Assembly (NCBI RefSeq): GCF_000745975.1
Contig: NZ_JQKJ01000023.1
Coordinates: 1-61,779 of the forward strand
Origin: Desulfobacter vibrioformis DSM 8776
GTDB taxonomy: Bacteria > Desulfobacterota > Desulfobacteria > Desulfobacterales > Desulfobacteraceae
DNA: 61,779 nucleotides
Direction: 5' to 3'
The first letter of the stretch is position 1. Every line of letters starts with the position of its first letter. The position numbers were made by a program, and so were the translations under genes. Positions 42,929 through 51,193 of the stretch are shown here, piece by piece. The notes beneath the pieces were generated by a model. It did not search any database and was not told where the DNA came from. It saw only the letters and a list, made by a program, of their open reading frames with translations.

Positions 42929-44310
42929 AGATCCGCAAAAAAATAACCCTCTGGATTTCCGGGGCCGCCCTTTTTTCCACCATGGTCTTTTCATCTATTA
43001 TTTTCTTTGAACTGACCCAGGAACCGTTCAAACTCATCGACAAAGAAATTCAGCATATGGCCACTGTTCTGGCCAAAAGGATAACAAAAGACACAAATAG
43101 AGGAGACGCGTTTGATCCGGACGGTATGCCGTATAATCCCGACGGATACTGGATTGTGGCCAAAGATGATCAAAAAAAAGTGATTTACCGGTCAAGGCTG
43201 ACAAAATTTACCGATCTTTCCACACCAGCCGGAAAGACCAGGTTCCTGATCGAAAAACATATCCCAAGATCCGGTATCTGGCTGAAACAGGATCGCAATG
43301 ATGATGTGATGTTCAGGGGAATGGTCGTCCAGCAAGAGATAAACGGCCGTTTTGTGGAAATTCGTATTGCAAAACCCATTGAAGACTTTGAGGAAGAATT
43401 GATCCGGCTTGGCATTAATATCGGGGTCAGTCTTTTTCTTTGTGCGCTGGTTATTTTTATTTTGAGTTATGTCCTGGCAGGCAGGATATTAAGGCCGATT
43501 TCAGCCATCATAAATCAATCCAGGGAGATCAGCGAAAAATCCCTGGATAAACGGATTCCTTTGGGTAAGACCCGGGATGAGCTCTATGAGTTGTCTGTGG
43601 CATTAAATAAGATGTTTGACAGAATCCAGCACTCTTTTATCCGCCAAAAGGAATTTATAGGCAATGCGGCCCACGAATTAAAGAGCCCCATCACCCTTCT
43701 GATGCTGGCCCAGGAGGATATGCTCATCAATGAGAATTTGTCTTTATCAGCAGAAGAAAGCCTGATAAAACAGCTTGAAACAAGCCGCCGCATGAGCCAT
43801 CTGGTTAAAAACCTGCTGGACCTTTCCAGGATGGAACAGCAGGATATATTACACAGAGAAAAAACAGATCTGTCCGTACTGATCAAAAGGGTTCTTGATG
43901 ATTATGGCGATGTGCTGGCTGAAAAACAGATTCATGTCCACAATCAAATTGACGCCCCCTGTCCGATTATAGGTGATCCTGAGAAATTATTTCGCCTTTT
44001 TGTCAATCTTGTTGATAACGCCATCCGGTACAACCTGCCTGAAAACGGCCTTATAAAAATCAGTCTGGCCCAATCCAGGACAACGGTCTGCATTGAAATT
44101 CTGAACGCCGGTCTTCAAATCCCGGAACAGGATCTTTCCCGCCTGTTTGAGCAGTTCTATCGTGTTGAAAAGTCGAGATCCCAGGCCCTGGGAGGATCAG
44201 GACTTGGCCTGGCCATTGCCAGAAAAATTGTCAGTCTCCATCACGGTACCATCTCTATCCGTAATGCCCCGAACCAAATGATTCAAACAAGGGTTGAACT
44301 GCCGGCTTAA
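42925..44310 (+). CDS. Sensor histidine kinase
   Basis: 461 residues. Two membrane helices (about 9-28 and 168-190) border a 140-residue periplasmic sensor domain. A HAMP linker follows, then HisKA with FIGNAAHELKSPITLLM (phospho-His near 250) and HATPase_c with the N box LVDNAIRYN and G box GGSGLGLAIARKIV. The topology is of the EnvZ/CpxA kind. Overlap with the response regulator supports a cognate pair. The signal is unknown; proximity to an envelope-lipid transferase suggests envelope state or divalent ions. Confidence 0.93.
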   Translation: MKIRKKITLWISGAALFSTMVFSSIIFFELTQEPFKLIDKEIQHMATVLAKRITKDTNRGDAFDPDGMPYNPDGYWIVAKDDQKKVIYRSRLTKFTDLSTPAGKTRFLIEKHIPRSGIWLKQDRNDDVMFRGMVVQQEINGRFVEIRIAKPIEDFEEELIRLGINIGVSLFLCALVIFILSYVLAGRILRPISAIINQSREISEKSLDKRIPLGKTRDELYELSVALNKMFDRIQHSFIRQKEFIGNAAHELKSPITLLMLAQEDMLINENLSLSAEESLIKQLETSRRMSHLVKNLLDLSRMEQQDILHREKTDLSVLIKRVLDDYGDVLAEKQIHVHNQIDAPCPIIGDPEKLFRLFVNLVDNAIRYNLPENGLIKISLAQSRTTVCIEILNAGLQIPEQDLSRLFEQFYRVEKSRSQALGGSGLGLAIARKIVSLHHGTISIRNAPNQMIQTRVELPA

Positions 44311-44505
44311 ATGTTAATAAGCGGATAAGATAATATGAACAATTATAAAAAAAACGATTGCCCCATGAATGCCATTCCAATAATGGGACGATACAATGGA
44401 CACCCGGGCAAAGGGTTTGCCTTTGGCTTGTGAATTGACCTTCCGGAAATCTGTACTATTTTAAATATATTAATTCAGCATTTCACTTGGGAAGGGGGCT
44501 GCGGT

Positions 44506-44733
44506 ATGGGAAAAAAGCTCAGGGCCTGTAAGGCGTGTAAAAAGAAAAAAGACCATTTGCGCAAATCATCTGGTGCATCGAAAGCGTTTGTCTGTAAAAA
44601 TTGCGGTGCATCGGCAACTGAAGCCAAGCTGGTTTGCAAACCTGTCATGCAGAAATTGACCTATTCATGCCAAAAATGCAAACGGTTATCAAATAAGTCC
44701 GAACAGTTATGCCAGCCGGAAAAAATCATATAA
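44506..44733 (+). CDS. Small multi-cysteine zinc-ribbon-like protein
   Basis: 75 residues, strongly basic. Cysteine pairs CKACKKKK (8-11), CKNCGAS (30-33) and CQKCKRLS (55-58), with single cysteines in LVCKP and QLCQP, suggest two or more zinc ribbons in tandem. AAGGGGGCTGCGGT before the ATG is a good ribosome site. I recognise no named family. Nucleic-acid binding is plausible from charge alone. It converges on modC with an eight-base gap. The 195-nt leader upstream holds a short GGCAAA-GGG-TTTGCC-like stem. Confidence 0.6.
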   Translation: MGKKLRACKACKKKKDHLRKSSGASKAFVCKNCGASATEAKLVCKPVMQKLTYSCQKCKRLSNKSEQLCQPEKII

Positions 44734-44741
44734 TGATTTGT

Positions 44742-45476
44742 TTAATTAGAGGACAGCACCGTAAAAGGAAGGTGTTCCTGCCGGCCCACAACCGCCTTGA
44801 AATCCTTGCGGATGGCCACAGTTTCCACAGGCCCTGATGCCCGGGTGGAACCGTCCACAAGGAAGACCAGGTTGTCGGCCAGGCTCCGGATTTCATCCAC
44901 AGAGTGGCTGACGTAGAGAATGGGAATATCAAACTGCCCGGGCAGTTTGTTTATAAAAGGAAGCACTTCGGCTTTTCTGGCCGCATCAAGGGAGGCCAAT
45001 GGCTCATCCATGAGCAGGAGTCTCGGGCTTGCCAGAAGGGCCCGGCCAATGGCGACCCGCTGTTTTTCCCCGCCGGAAAGGGTGGCCGGGCGCCGGTCCA
45101 GAAGGTGGCCGATCCCTAGAAGGTCCACCACTTTGTTAAAATCAATATAACGCCTGGCACCCTTTATCCGTTTCATTCCATAGGTCAGATTGGATTTCAC
45201 GCTGAAATGGGGAAAAAGCCGGCCCTCCTGGAACACATACCCCACCCGGCGTTTGTAAGGACGCAGGTTGATGCGTTTTTCGGAATCAAACAGGATTGTA
45301 TCGTGAATGCGAATCAATCCGGTGTCAGGCCGGGACAGCCCTGCAATCATATTGATCACCGAGGTTTTTCCGGCACCGGACCGCCCGAACAATGCGGTTA
45401 TCCCGGTCGTATGTGTGCTGAAGGCCGTATCCACCAGGAAATCCCCCTGTTTTTTCTTTAGCTTGACTTCAAACAT
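44742..45476 (-). CDS. modC: Molybdate ABC transporter ATPase ModC, short form without TOBE domain
   Basis: 244 residues from ATG 45476 (MFEVKLKKKQGDFLVDTAF), which overlaps the modB stop; a longer frame would extend into modB. Walker A FGRSGAGKTSV near 30-40, signature LSGGEKQRVAIGRALL near 130 and Walker B LLLMDEPLASLD are intact. Typical ModC is about 350 residues with a C-terminal molybdate-binding TOBE (Mop) domain; here the protein stops shortly after the ATPase core at PFTVLSSN. So the regulatory domain is absent, by evolution or by deletion at the junction with the convergent zinc-ribbon gene. Confidence 0.88.
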   Translation of the reverse strand: MFEVKLKKKQGDFLVDTAFSTHTTGITALFGRSGAGKTSVINMIAGLSRPDTGLIRIHDTILFDSEKRINLRPYKRRVGYVFQEGRLFPHFSVKSNLTYGMKRIKGARRYIDFNKVVDLLGIGHLLDRRPATLSGGEKQRVAIGRALLASPRLLLMDEPLASLDAARKAEVLPFINKLPGQFDIPILYVSHSVDEIRSLADNLVFLVDGSTRASGPVETVAIRKDFKAVVGRQEHLPFTVLSSN

Positions 45477-46174
45477 CAGTGGTCTCCTTTCAGGGTGCGG
45501 TTCAATCTGCGGCTCATCATTTCCGAGGCCACCAAGGCAGCCAGGGCAACCGTTGCACAGATGATGCACAGCCGCAGGGCACCTGCCTCACCATCAGGCA
45601 TCTGGGTCAGGGTATAAAGAGCCAGGGGCAAGGTCCGGGTTTCCCCGGGAATATTGGATACAAAGGTGATGGTGGCCCCGAATTCACTTAAGCTTCTGGC
45701 AAAGGCCAGGATAATGCCGGTGAGAATACCGGGCAGGGTCAAAGGCAGGGTCACGGTGAAAAACTGGTCCAAAGGAGAGGCCCCAAGGGTCTGGGCCGCC
45801 TGTTCCAGGCGATGGTCCACGCTTTCCATGGAGAGCCGTATGGCCCGGACCAGCAAGGGAAACGCCATTATGGCCGAGGCCAGAGCCGCCCCTTTCCAGT
45901 TAAAGGCAAAACACAAACCCGTATGTTCAAATAACCAGTGCCCCACCACCCCCTGCTTGCCCATGACCAGCAGCAACATATAGCCGGTCACCACAGGGGG
46001 CATCACCAGGGGCAGATGGATCAGACCGTCCACCAGGGTTTTGCCCCAGAAATTTTTCCGGGCCAGCAGCCAGGCCACCAAGATACCTGGACCAATACTG
46101 CCGGTTACAGCCCAGAAGCCCACCCACAGGCTGAGCTTCAGGGCTTCAATTTCAATGGGAGTCAGATTCAGCAT
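45476..46174 (-). CDS. modB: Molybdate ABC transporter permease ModB
   Basis: 232 residues, about six membrane helices. The EAA loop is clear in LEQAAQTLGASPLDQFFTVTLPLTLPGILTG near 141-170, and ARSLSEFGATITFVSNIPGETRTLPLALY is the ModB/CysW-type block. It forms the channel of the molybdate importer. The stop overlaps the modC start (TGATG), and modA ends six bases upstream, so modABC is one tight operon. Confidence 0.94.
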   Translation of the reverse strand: MLNLTPIEIEALKLSLWVGFWAVTGSIGPGILVAWLLARKNFWGKTLVDGLIHLPLVMPPVVTGYMLLLVMGKQGVVGHWLFEHTGLCFAFNWKGAALASAIMAFPLLVRAIRLSMESVDHRLEQAAQTLGASPLDQFFTVTLPLTLPGILTGIILAFARSLSEFGATITFVSNIPGETRTLPLALYTLTQMPDGEAGALRLCIICATVALAALVASEMMSRRLNRTLKGDH

Positions 46175-46180
46175 AAAAGA

Positions 46181-46960
46181 CTATCTGATGGAAAACCCAT
46201 AGGTTTTAAAAATTTCTGCCGCTTTCGGGCTTTTAAGGAATTCAAAAAAGGCCTTGGCATCGTCATTGGCTTTGCCCTTGATGATGCAGGCCGGATAGAT
46301 GATGGGCGGATGGGTATGTTCAGGGAAAACAGCCACAACCTTAATTTTTTTGGAAATGGCTGCGTCCGTGGCATAGACAATGCCCAGAGGGGCTTCGGCC
46401 CGTTCAACCAGGGCCAGGGCAGCACGCACATCCTTAGCCCGGGCAACCTTGGGAGAGACGGACTCCCAAAGCCCCAGGGACTCAAGGGCCTTGCGGCCAT
46501 AAATACCTGCAGGCACATGATCCGGGTCCCCCATGGCCAGCTTGTCATCACCCAGAATCCCGGCCAGATCCATATCCTTGGAAATTTCAATGTCCAGTTC
46601 TCCGGACAGGGGCTGAATCAGGGTGATCCGGTTACCCAGCAAATTGGTGCGGGTACCGGGTTCCACCAGGTCTTTTCCCTCAATAAAATCCATCCATTTG
46701 GGGTTTGCGGACAGGTACATGTCCGCAGGTGCGCCCTGGTCGATCTGCTTGGCCAGGGTGGAGGACGAGGCAAATGAGGGAACAACCGCTTTGCCTGTTT
46801 CAGCCGTGTACGCGTTGATAATGTCGCCCACGGCATTGGTGGTGGACGCTGCGGCAAAAATCCGGATGGACTCAGCCTGGGCCAAAGCCAGGGGGCTTAA
46901 CATAAGGGCTGAAAAAATAAGGCAGAAAAAAACTGACCAGCGGGTGTGTTTCATTTTCAT
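46181..46960 (-). CDS. modA: Periplasmic molybdate-binding protein ModA
   Basis: 259 residues. A signal peptide (residues 1-29, ending SPLALAQA) precedes the mature part ESIRIFAAASTTNAVGDI, the ModA N-terminus in which Ser/Thr near AASTT binds the oxyanion. SSSTLAKQIDQGAPADMYLSANPKWMD near 65-91 is the family's second hallmark. It delivers molybdate or tungstate to ModBC. Start ATG with AAAGGATC upstream. It is divergent from an HTH-binding-protein regulator with a 224-nt gap. Confidence 0.94.
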   Translation of the reverse strand: MKMKHTRWSVFFCLIFSALMLSPLALAQAESIRIFAAASTTNAVGDIINAYTAETGKAVVPSFASSSTLAKQIDQGAPADMYLSANPKWMDFIEGKDLVEPGTRTNLLGNRITLIQPLSGELDIEISKDMDLAGILGDDKLAMGDPDHVPAGIYGRKALESLGLWESVSPKVARAKDVRAALALVERAEAPLGIVYATDAAISKKIKVVAVFPEHTHPPIIYPACIIKGKANDDAKAFFEFLKSPKAAEIFKTYGFSIR

Positions 46961-47124
46961 AATTTAGATCCTTTACGTATGTTCAATTTGTTTTCAAAGC
47001 CGGTCAGGTTCGGATTGGGTTGAATTGCCACCGGACCGGTAAAGTTCCCTCATAATAAATAATCCCATACACGTCAATATAATTTTACTAACGACATCAA
47101 TGTTCTATTTTTTTCATTTATATT

Positions 47125-47136
47125 CTATGGTATAGT
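47125..47136 (+). promoter_or_regulatory. Possible -10/operator in the modA-regulator divergent gap
   Basis: CTAT-GGT-ATAG is a small palindrome overlapping TATAGT, a fair -10 for the regulator gene. The gap also has ACCGGACCGGT near 47031. No clear ModE box or molybdenum-cofactor riboswitch was found. Confidence 0.25.
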
Positions 47137-47184
47137 GCGTGAGCCTAAAATAATCTTATGAAGCAATCTTAAGTGAGTCATACC

Positions 47185-48309
47185 ATGGCCAAAACATCAG
47201 ACAGTACATTAAACATTTCCTGCCGTCTCAAGGAGCTGCGTACACAAAAAAAAATGACCCAGTCCGAACTTGCCGGTCTTGTGGGCATTAAGCGCCAGGC
47301 TGTTTACGATATTGAAACCGGTCGTTATCTGCCCAATACCGGCGTTGCCCTTGCAATGGCCCAGATACTGGGCTGCCGGGTGGAGGATATCTTTTACCAG
47401 ACCCCGGACCAGGCCAGGGACGTGGTCCTGGTGGACAAGGAATTTGCCTGGGGGCAGCGGGTCAACATCGCCAAGGTGCGGGAGCGGCACTTTGCCTATC
47501 CCCTTGTGGGCACCCATGCCAGGATGGAGGACATGGGGGCTGCGGACGGCCTGCTCGAACCGTGTCAGTCCCGGGCTAAAATATTAATGTCCGAGGAACG
47601 GGTTGCTTCCACGGCCCTGCTTCTGGGCTGTGATCCTGCCTTTTCCATCCTGGGCTACCGGGTCCGTGAAACCCCCGGACATGCAGGCCTGAATGTCAGG
47701 TTTGCGTCCAGTCAAACAGCGGTCACTCGGGTGGCCCTGGGCCAGGCCCATATCGCAGGGACCCACATGCATAACCGGGGAGATGGTGACGGAAACAAAT
47801 TTCTGGTCACCCAGAAAATGAAAGATATCTCAGGGGTCCTGATTGCGTTCTCCTCCTTTGAGGAAGGACTGCTGGTGGCCCCCGGCAACCCCAAGGGGAT
47901 TAAGGGCGTTGCCGACCTGGCACGCAGGGATGTCCGGCTTGCCAACCGGGAGGAAGGCGCTGCCCTTCGCAGTCTTCTGGATGATCTGCTCAAAGAGGGC
48001 AAAATTCCTGCAACGGCAATCCTGGGATACGAATACCTGGTCCACAGCCATGCCCAGGGTGCCCAGGCCGTATGCCATCACGTCTGCGATGTTGCCCTGG
48101 GGCTACGGACCGTGGCTGTGACCTATGGGTTGGATTTCCTCCCCCTTTCCCATGTCCGCTGCGATCTTGTCATCCCTTCGGACCTGATGACCCATCCCGG
48201 TGTTGCAACAGCCCTGGATATTATCCAGACCCGGGCATTCAGGGAGGAACTTGCCTGCCTGCCCGGCTATGACACCTCGGACACCGGCCGAATTGTTGCG
48301 GAATTGTAA
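47185..48309 (+). CDS. XRE-type regulator with periplasmic-binding-protein-like sensor domain, likely molybdate-responsive
   Basis: 374 residues from ATG 47185; a GTG four codons upstream is an alternative. Residues 12-65 form an XRE helix-turn-helix (MTQSELAGLVGIKRQAVYDIE). Residues about 135-370 resemble the PBP-like domain found fused to HTH or MoeA-type proteins in molybdenum metabolism: LLLGCDPAFSILG, HIAGTHMHNRGDG near 193-205, NREEGAALRSLLDDLL and a final VATALDIIQTRAFREELACLPGYD. Divergent placement next to modABC suggests that it controls molybdate uptake and replaces ModE. The ligand is inferred from context only. Confidence 0.8.
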   Translation: MAKTSDSTLNISCRLKELRTQKKMTQSELAGLVGIKRQAVYDIETGRYLPNTGVALAMAQILGCRVEDIFYQTPDQARDVVLVDKEFAWGQRVNIAKVRERHFAYPLVGTHARMEDMGAADGLLEPCQSRAKILMSEERVASTALLLGCDPAFSILGYRVRETPGHAGLNVRFASSQTAVTRVALGQAHIAGTHMHNRGDGDGNKFLVTQKMKDISGVLIAFSSFEEGLLVAPGNPKGIKGVADLARRDVRLANREEGAALRSLLDDLLKEGKIPATAILGYEYLVHSHAQGAQAVCHHVCDVALGLRTVAVTYGLDFLPLSHVRCDLVIPSDLMTHPGVATALDIIQTRAFREELACLPGYDTSDTGRIVAEL

Positions 48310-48627
48310 CACCTGCGATTGATTAACTTTTAAATATTTTTTTTCGGATCCTAATAATTACGTTTTTGATTCTATCTTCTTACAAAAAAACACAAAAATG
48401 TCATCCGTTTCAATTCAGGTTGTATCTGGACCATCTTTATTCCTTGCGTTTGCTTAATAAACAACCCTTTGTTTTTTAAATGAGTTTTTGAAGCGGTTGT
48501 TAAAATTATTTTAAAGGGCACGTTTTATGCTTTGGCATAGCGCAGACAAACAGGATAAAAATCCCGGTCCGTAAATGCTGCGCCGGTATTTCCATAACAG
48601 ATGGCAAAAAGAGTGTTGGAGCTGATC
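48310..48627. other. AT-rich gap before the ATP-grasp operon
   Basis: No gene, tRNA or strong terminator is seen. It should contain the promoter of the downstream three-gene operon, but no single -35/-10 pair stands out. Confidence 0.4.
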
Positions 48628-50067
48628 ATGAAATTTTCAAATTATAATCCAGCAGAATACTATGACGAACTCTTCCACAAGGACGGCAGCGTCAGAGATG
48701 GTGCCAGAAAGCTGATCGACAAAATTGAATCCCTGCCGGAAGATGCGCTGCTGATCAAGCAGCAGTCTGCGGAAACCTCTCTTCTACAGTTGGGCAACAC
48801 ATTTAATGTCTATGGCAGCGAGGAAGGAACGGAAAAAATCCTGCCCTTTGATATTATCCCCAGGATCATTGAGGACAGGGAGTGGCAGCGCATTGAAAAG
48901 GGGCTGCAGCAGCGCATCCATGCCCTGAATCTGTTTCTTGAAGATATCTATCATGATAAAAAAATCATTAAGGACAAGGTGATTCCCAAAGACCTGATCA
49001 TGTCCTGCACCGCTTACCGCAAGCAGATGGAAGGGTTTACCCCGCCCAAAGGCATCTGGTGCCATGTCACGGGCACGGACCTGATCCGGGATGCCAGCGG
49101 CGAGTTTTATGTGCTTGAGGACAATCTGCGCTGCCCGTCCGGTGTTTCCTATGTGCTTGAAAACCGCCAGGTCCTGAAACGCACCTTTCCCGAAGTTTTT
49201 GTCAGCTCCCGGGTCCGGGCCGTGGATGAATATCCCCACAAGCTTCTGGCCACCCTTGAACATCTTTTGCCTGCCACAGCCTCCAACCCCAAAATCGGCG
49301 TACTGACCCCGGGCCGGTACAATTCCGCCTATTTTGAGCATTCATTCCTTGCCCAGCAGATGGGCATTGAACTGGTGGAGGGCCAGGACCTCGTAGTATC
49401 CAGTGACCGGCTGTATATGCGGACCACCAAGGGTCTTTGCCCCATTGACGTCCTTTACCGCCGCATTGATGATGATTTCATCGATCCAAACGTGTTCCGG
49501 CCCGATTCCATGCTCGGGATTCCGGGTATTATGTCTGCCTATTTCAAGGGCCGGGTGGCCATGGCCAATGCACCGGGCACAGGCGTGGCTGACGACAAGG
49601 CCGTATACGCCTATGTGCCGAAAATTATTTCATACTACCTGGGGGAAGATCCCATTTTGCCCAATGTACCCACCTATGTGTGCTGGGATGACAAGGACCG
49701 GGCCCATGTGCTTGACAACCTGGACAAATTTGTGGTCAAGGCAGCCAATGAAAGCGGCGGATACGGCATGATGATCGGCCCCCATGCAGACCAGGCCGAG
49801 CGCGAGGAGTTTGCCCGGCGGATCAAGGCCAGTCCCAGGACCTATATTGCCCAGCCCACCATCAGTCTTTCCCAGGTTCCCACCATTGTCGGGGATCATT
49901 TTGAAGGGCGGCATGTGGACCTTCGGCCCTACATCCTGTACGGCGAGGATATCTATGTGCTTCCCGGCGGGCTGACACGGGTGGCCTTGAGAAAAGGCTC
50001 CCTGGTGGTGAACTCGTCCCAGGGCGGCGGAACAAAGGACACATGGGTGCTAAATGGAACAGATTAA
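48628..50067 (+). CDS. Circularly permuted ATP-grasp type 2 protein (DUF407)
   Basis: 479 residues from ATG 48628, chosen for the GGAGCTGATC site just upstream; an ATG at 48601 in frame would add nine residues. Family hallmarks are YDELFHKDGSVRDGARKL near the N-terminus, FDIIPRIIEDREWQRIEKGLQQRIHALNLFLEDIYHD near 70-107, YVLEDNLRCPSGVSYVLENR near 158-177 and KAANESGGYGMMIGPHA near 372-388. ATP-grasp enzymes join a carboxylate to an amine using ATP, so peptide-like ligation is expected. It is always linked with alpha-E and transglutaminase-like genes, as here. The real substrate is unknown. Confidence 0.9.
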   Translation: MKFSNYNPAEYYDELFHKDGSVRDGARKLIDKIESLPEDALLIKQQSAETSLLQLGNTFNVYGSEEGTEKILPFDIIPRIIEDREWQRIEKGLQQRIHALNLFLEDIYHDKKIIKDKVIPKDLIMSCTAYRKQMEGFTPPKGIWCHVTGTDLIRDASGEFYVLEDNLRCPSGVSYVLENRQVLKRTFPEVFVSSRVRAVDEYPHKLLATLEHLLPATASNPKIGVLTPGRYNSAYFEHSFLAQQMGIELVEGQDLVVSSDRLYMRTTKGLCPIDVLYRRIDDDFIDPNVFRPDSMLGIPGIMSAYFKGRVAMANAPGTGVADDKAVYAYVPKIISYYLGEDPILPNVPTYVCWDDKDRAHVLDNLDKFVVKAANESGGYGMMIGPHADQAEREEFARRIKASPRTYIAQPTISLSQVPTIVGDHFEGRHVDLRPYILYGEDIYVLPGGLTRVALRKGSLVVNSSQGGGTKDTWVLNGTD

Positions 50068-50123
50068 CTTGAAAGTACAGGAATTCCCATTTCCTAAAAC
50101 CTAACACCTAAAACTGAACAACC

Positions 50124-50136
50124 CGCCCAAAGGGCG
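50124..50136. repeat. Short hairpin and heptamer repeats in the ATP-grasp/alpha-E gap
   Basis: CGCCC-AAA-GGGCG forms a short stem. Just upstream, CCTAAAACCTAACACCTAAAA (50093-50113) is a 7-bp tandem repeat. Confidence 0.4.
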
Positions 50137-50171
50137 ATAAGTTCTGTTCGGACAAAAATTAGGGAGATACC

Positions 50172-51155
50172 ATGCTTAGCCGCGTTGCAGATTCCATCTA
50201 CTGGATGACCCGATATATTGAAAGGGCAGAAAACATAGCCCGTTTTATTAATGTAAACCTTAACCTTTCCCTGGACATGACCTCGGGAATGGCCGGGGCA
50301 TGGCAACCTCTGGTGATGACCACAGGCGACCATGAAGTGTTTGAAAAACGCTACGGGATGGATTATTCCAGGGAGAATGTAATCCAGTTCCTGGCTCTGG
50401 ACAGGGAGTACGGCAACTCCATTATCTCCTGTGTGGCCGCTGCCAGGGAAAACGCCCGAAGCGTCAGGGAGATTATTCCATCGGTCATGTGGGAACAGAT
50501 TAACCGCTCCTATCTTCTGCTCAAGGATGCAGCCCAAAACCGCCTGGCCAGCAGGGAACCCCACCGCTTTTTTAAAGACATCACCATGCTCAGCCACATG
50601 TTTACAGGTCTTTTGCATACCACCATGTCCCGGGGGGAGGCCTGTCATTTTGCCTTGCTCGGCCAGCTTTTGGAACGGGCGGATAAGACCTCCCGGATTC
50701 TGGACGTAAAATACTTTATGCTGTTGCCCAAGCCCGAAGATGTAAACTCCCCCTACGATGTGATCCAGTGGGGCGCTGTGCTTAAATCCACCTCGGGATT
50801 TGAAACCTATCGAAAACAATTTCACCGGATTGTTCCCAAACAGGTCTGCAATTTTCTTATTTTTGACTCCAACTTCCCAAGAGCCATCCGCTGTTGCCTG
50901 ACAAGTGCCCAATGCGCCCTGCACAAAATTACAGGCACCCCCAGGGGCACGGTGTCCAACCAGGCGGAAAAAAGCCTGGGCCGGCTGTGTGCGGACCTGG
51001 ATTATTCGGATATTGATGACGTGATTTCCGCAGGCATGCACGAGTACCTTGATGATCTGCAGACAAAGATTAACCTGGTGGGGCTTGACATCCGCGAGGC
51101 ATTTTTCAGAATCCCGGACAATCTGACGGAACAGGTGTCTGTATCAGTCCAGTAA
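50172..51155 (+). CDS. Alpha-E domain protein (DUF403)
   Basis: 327 residues, mostly helical. The opening LSRVADSIYWMTRYIERAENIARFINVNLNLSLD is the alpha-E signature. SVRENA-like ENARSVREIIPSVMWEQIN near 95-113, FALLGQLLERADKTSRILDVKYF near 160-182 and FPRAIRCCLTSAQCALHKI near 236-254 are further family blocks. The domain has no proven activity and is predicted to work with the ATP-grasp and transglutaminase-like partners in making or modifying a peptide. AGGGAG lies eight bases upstream of the ATG. It is the second gene of the operon. Confidence 0.9.
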   Translation: MLSRVADSIYWMTRYIERAENIARFINVNLNLSLDMTSGMAGAWQPLVMTTGDHEVFEKRYGMDYSRENVIQFLALDREYGNSIISCVAAARENARSVREIIPSVMWEQINRSYLLLKDAAQNRLASREPHRFFKDITMLSHMFTGLLHTTMSRGEACHFALLGQLLERADKTSRILDVKYFMLLPKPEDVNSPYDVIQWGAVLKSTSGFETYRKQFHRIVPKQVCNFLIFDSNFPRAIRCCLTSAQCALHKITGTPRGTVSNQAEKSLGRLCADLDYSDIDDVISAGMHEYLDDLQTKINLVGLDIREAFFRIPDNLTEQVSVSVQ

Positions 51156-51193
51156 AACTTACCTGACCTATCCTTTAAGGAGCATTTTTATCC

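Noticed and set aside
46961-47184. Molybdenum-cofactor riboswitch or ModE box upstream of modA
   Set aside because: The gap has CCGGTC/GACCGG pairing but not the conserved riboswitch core or a clear ModE palindrome.
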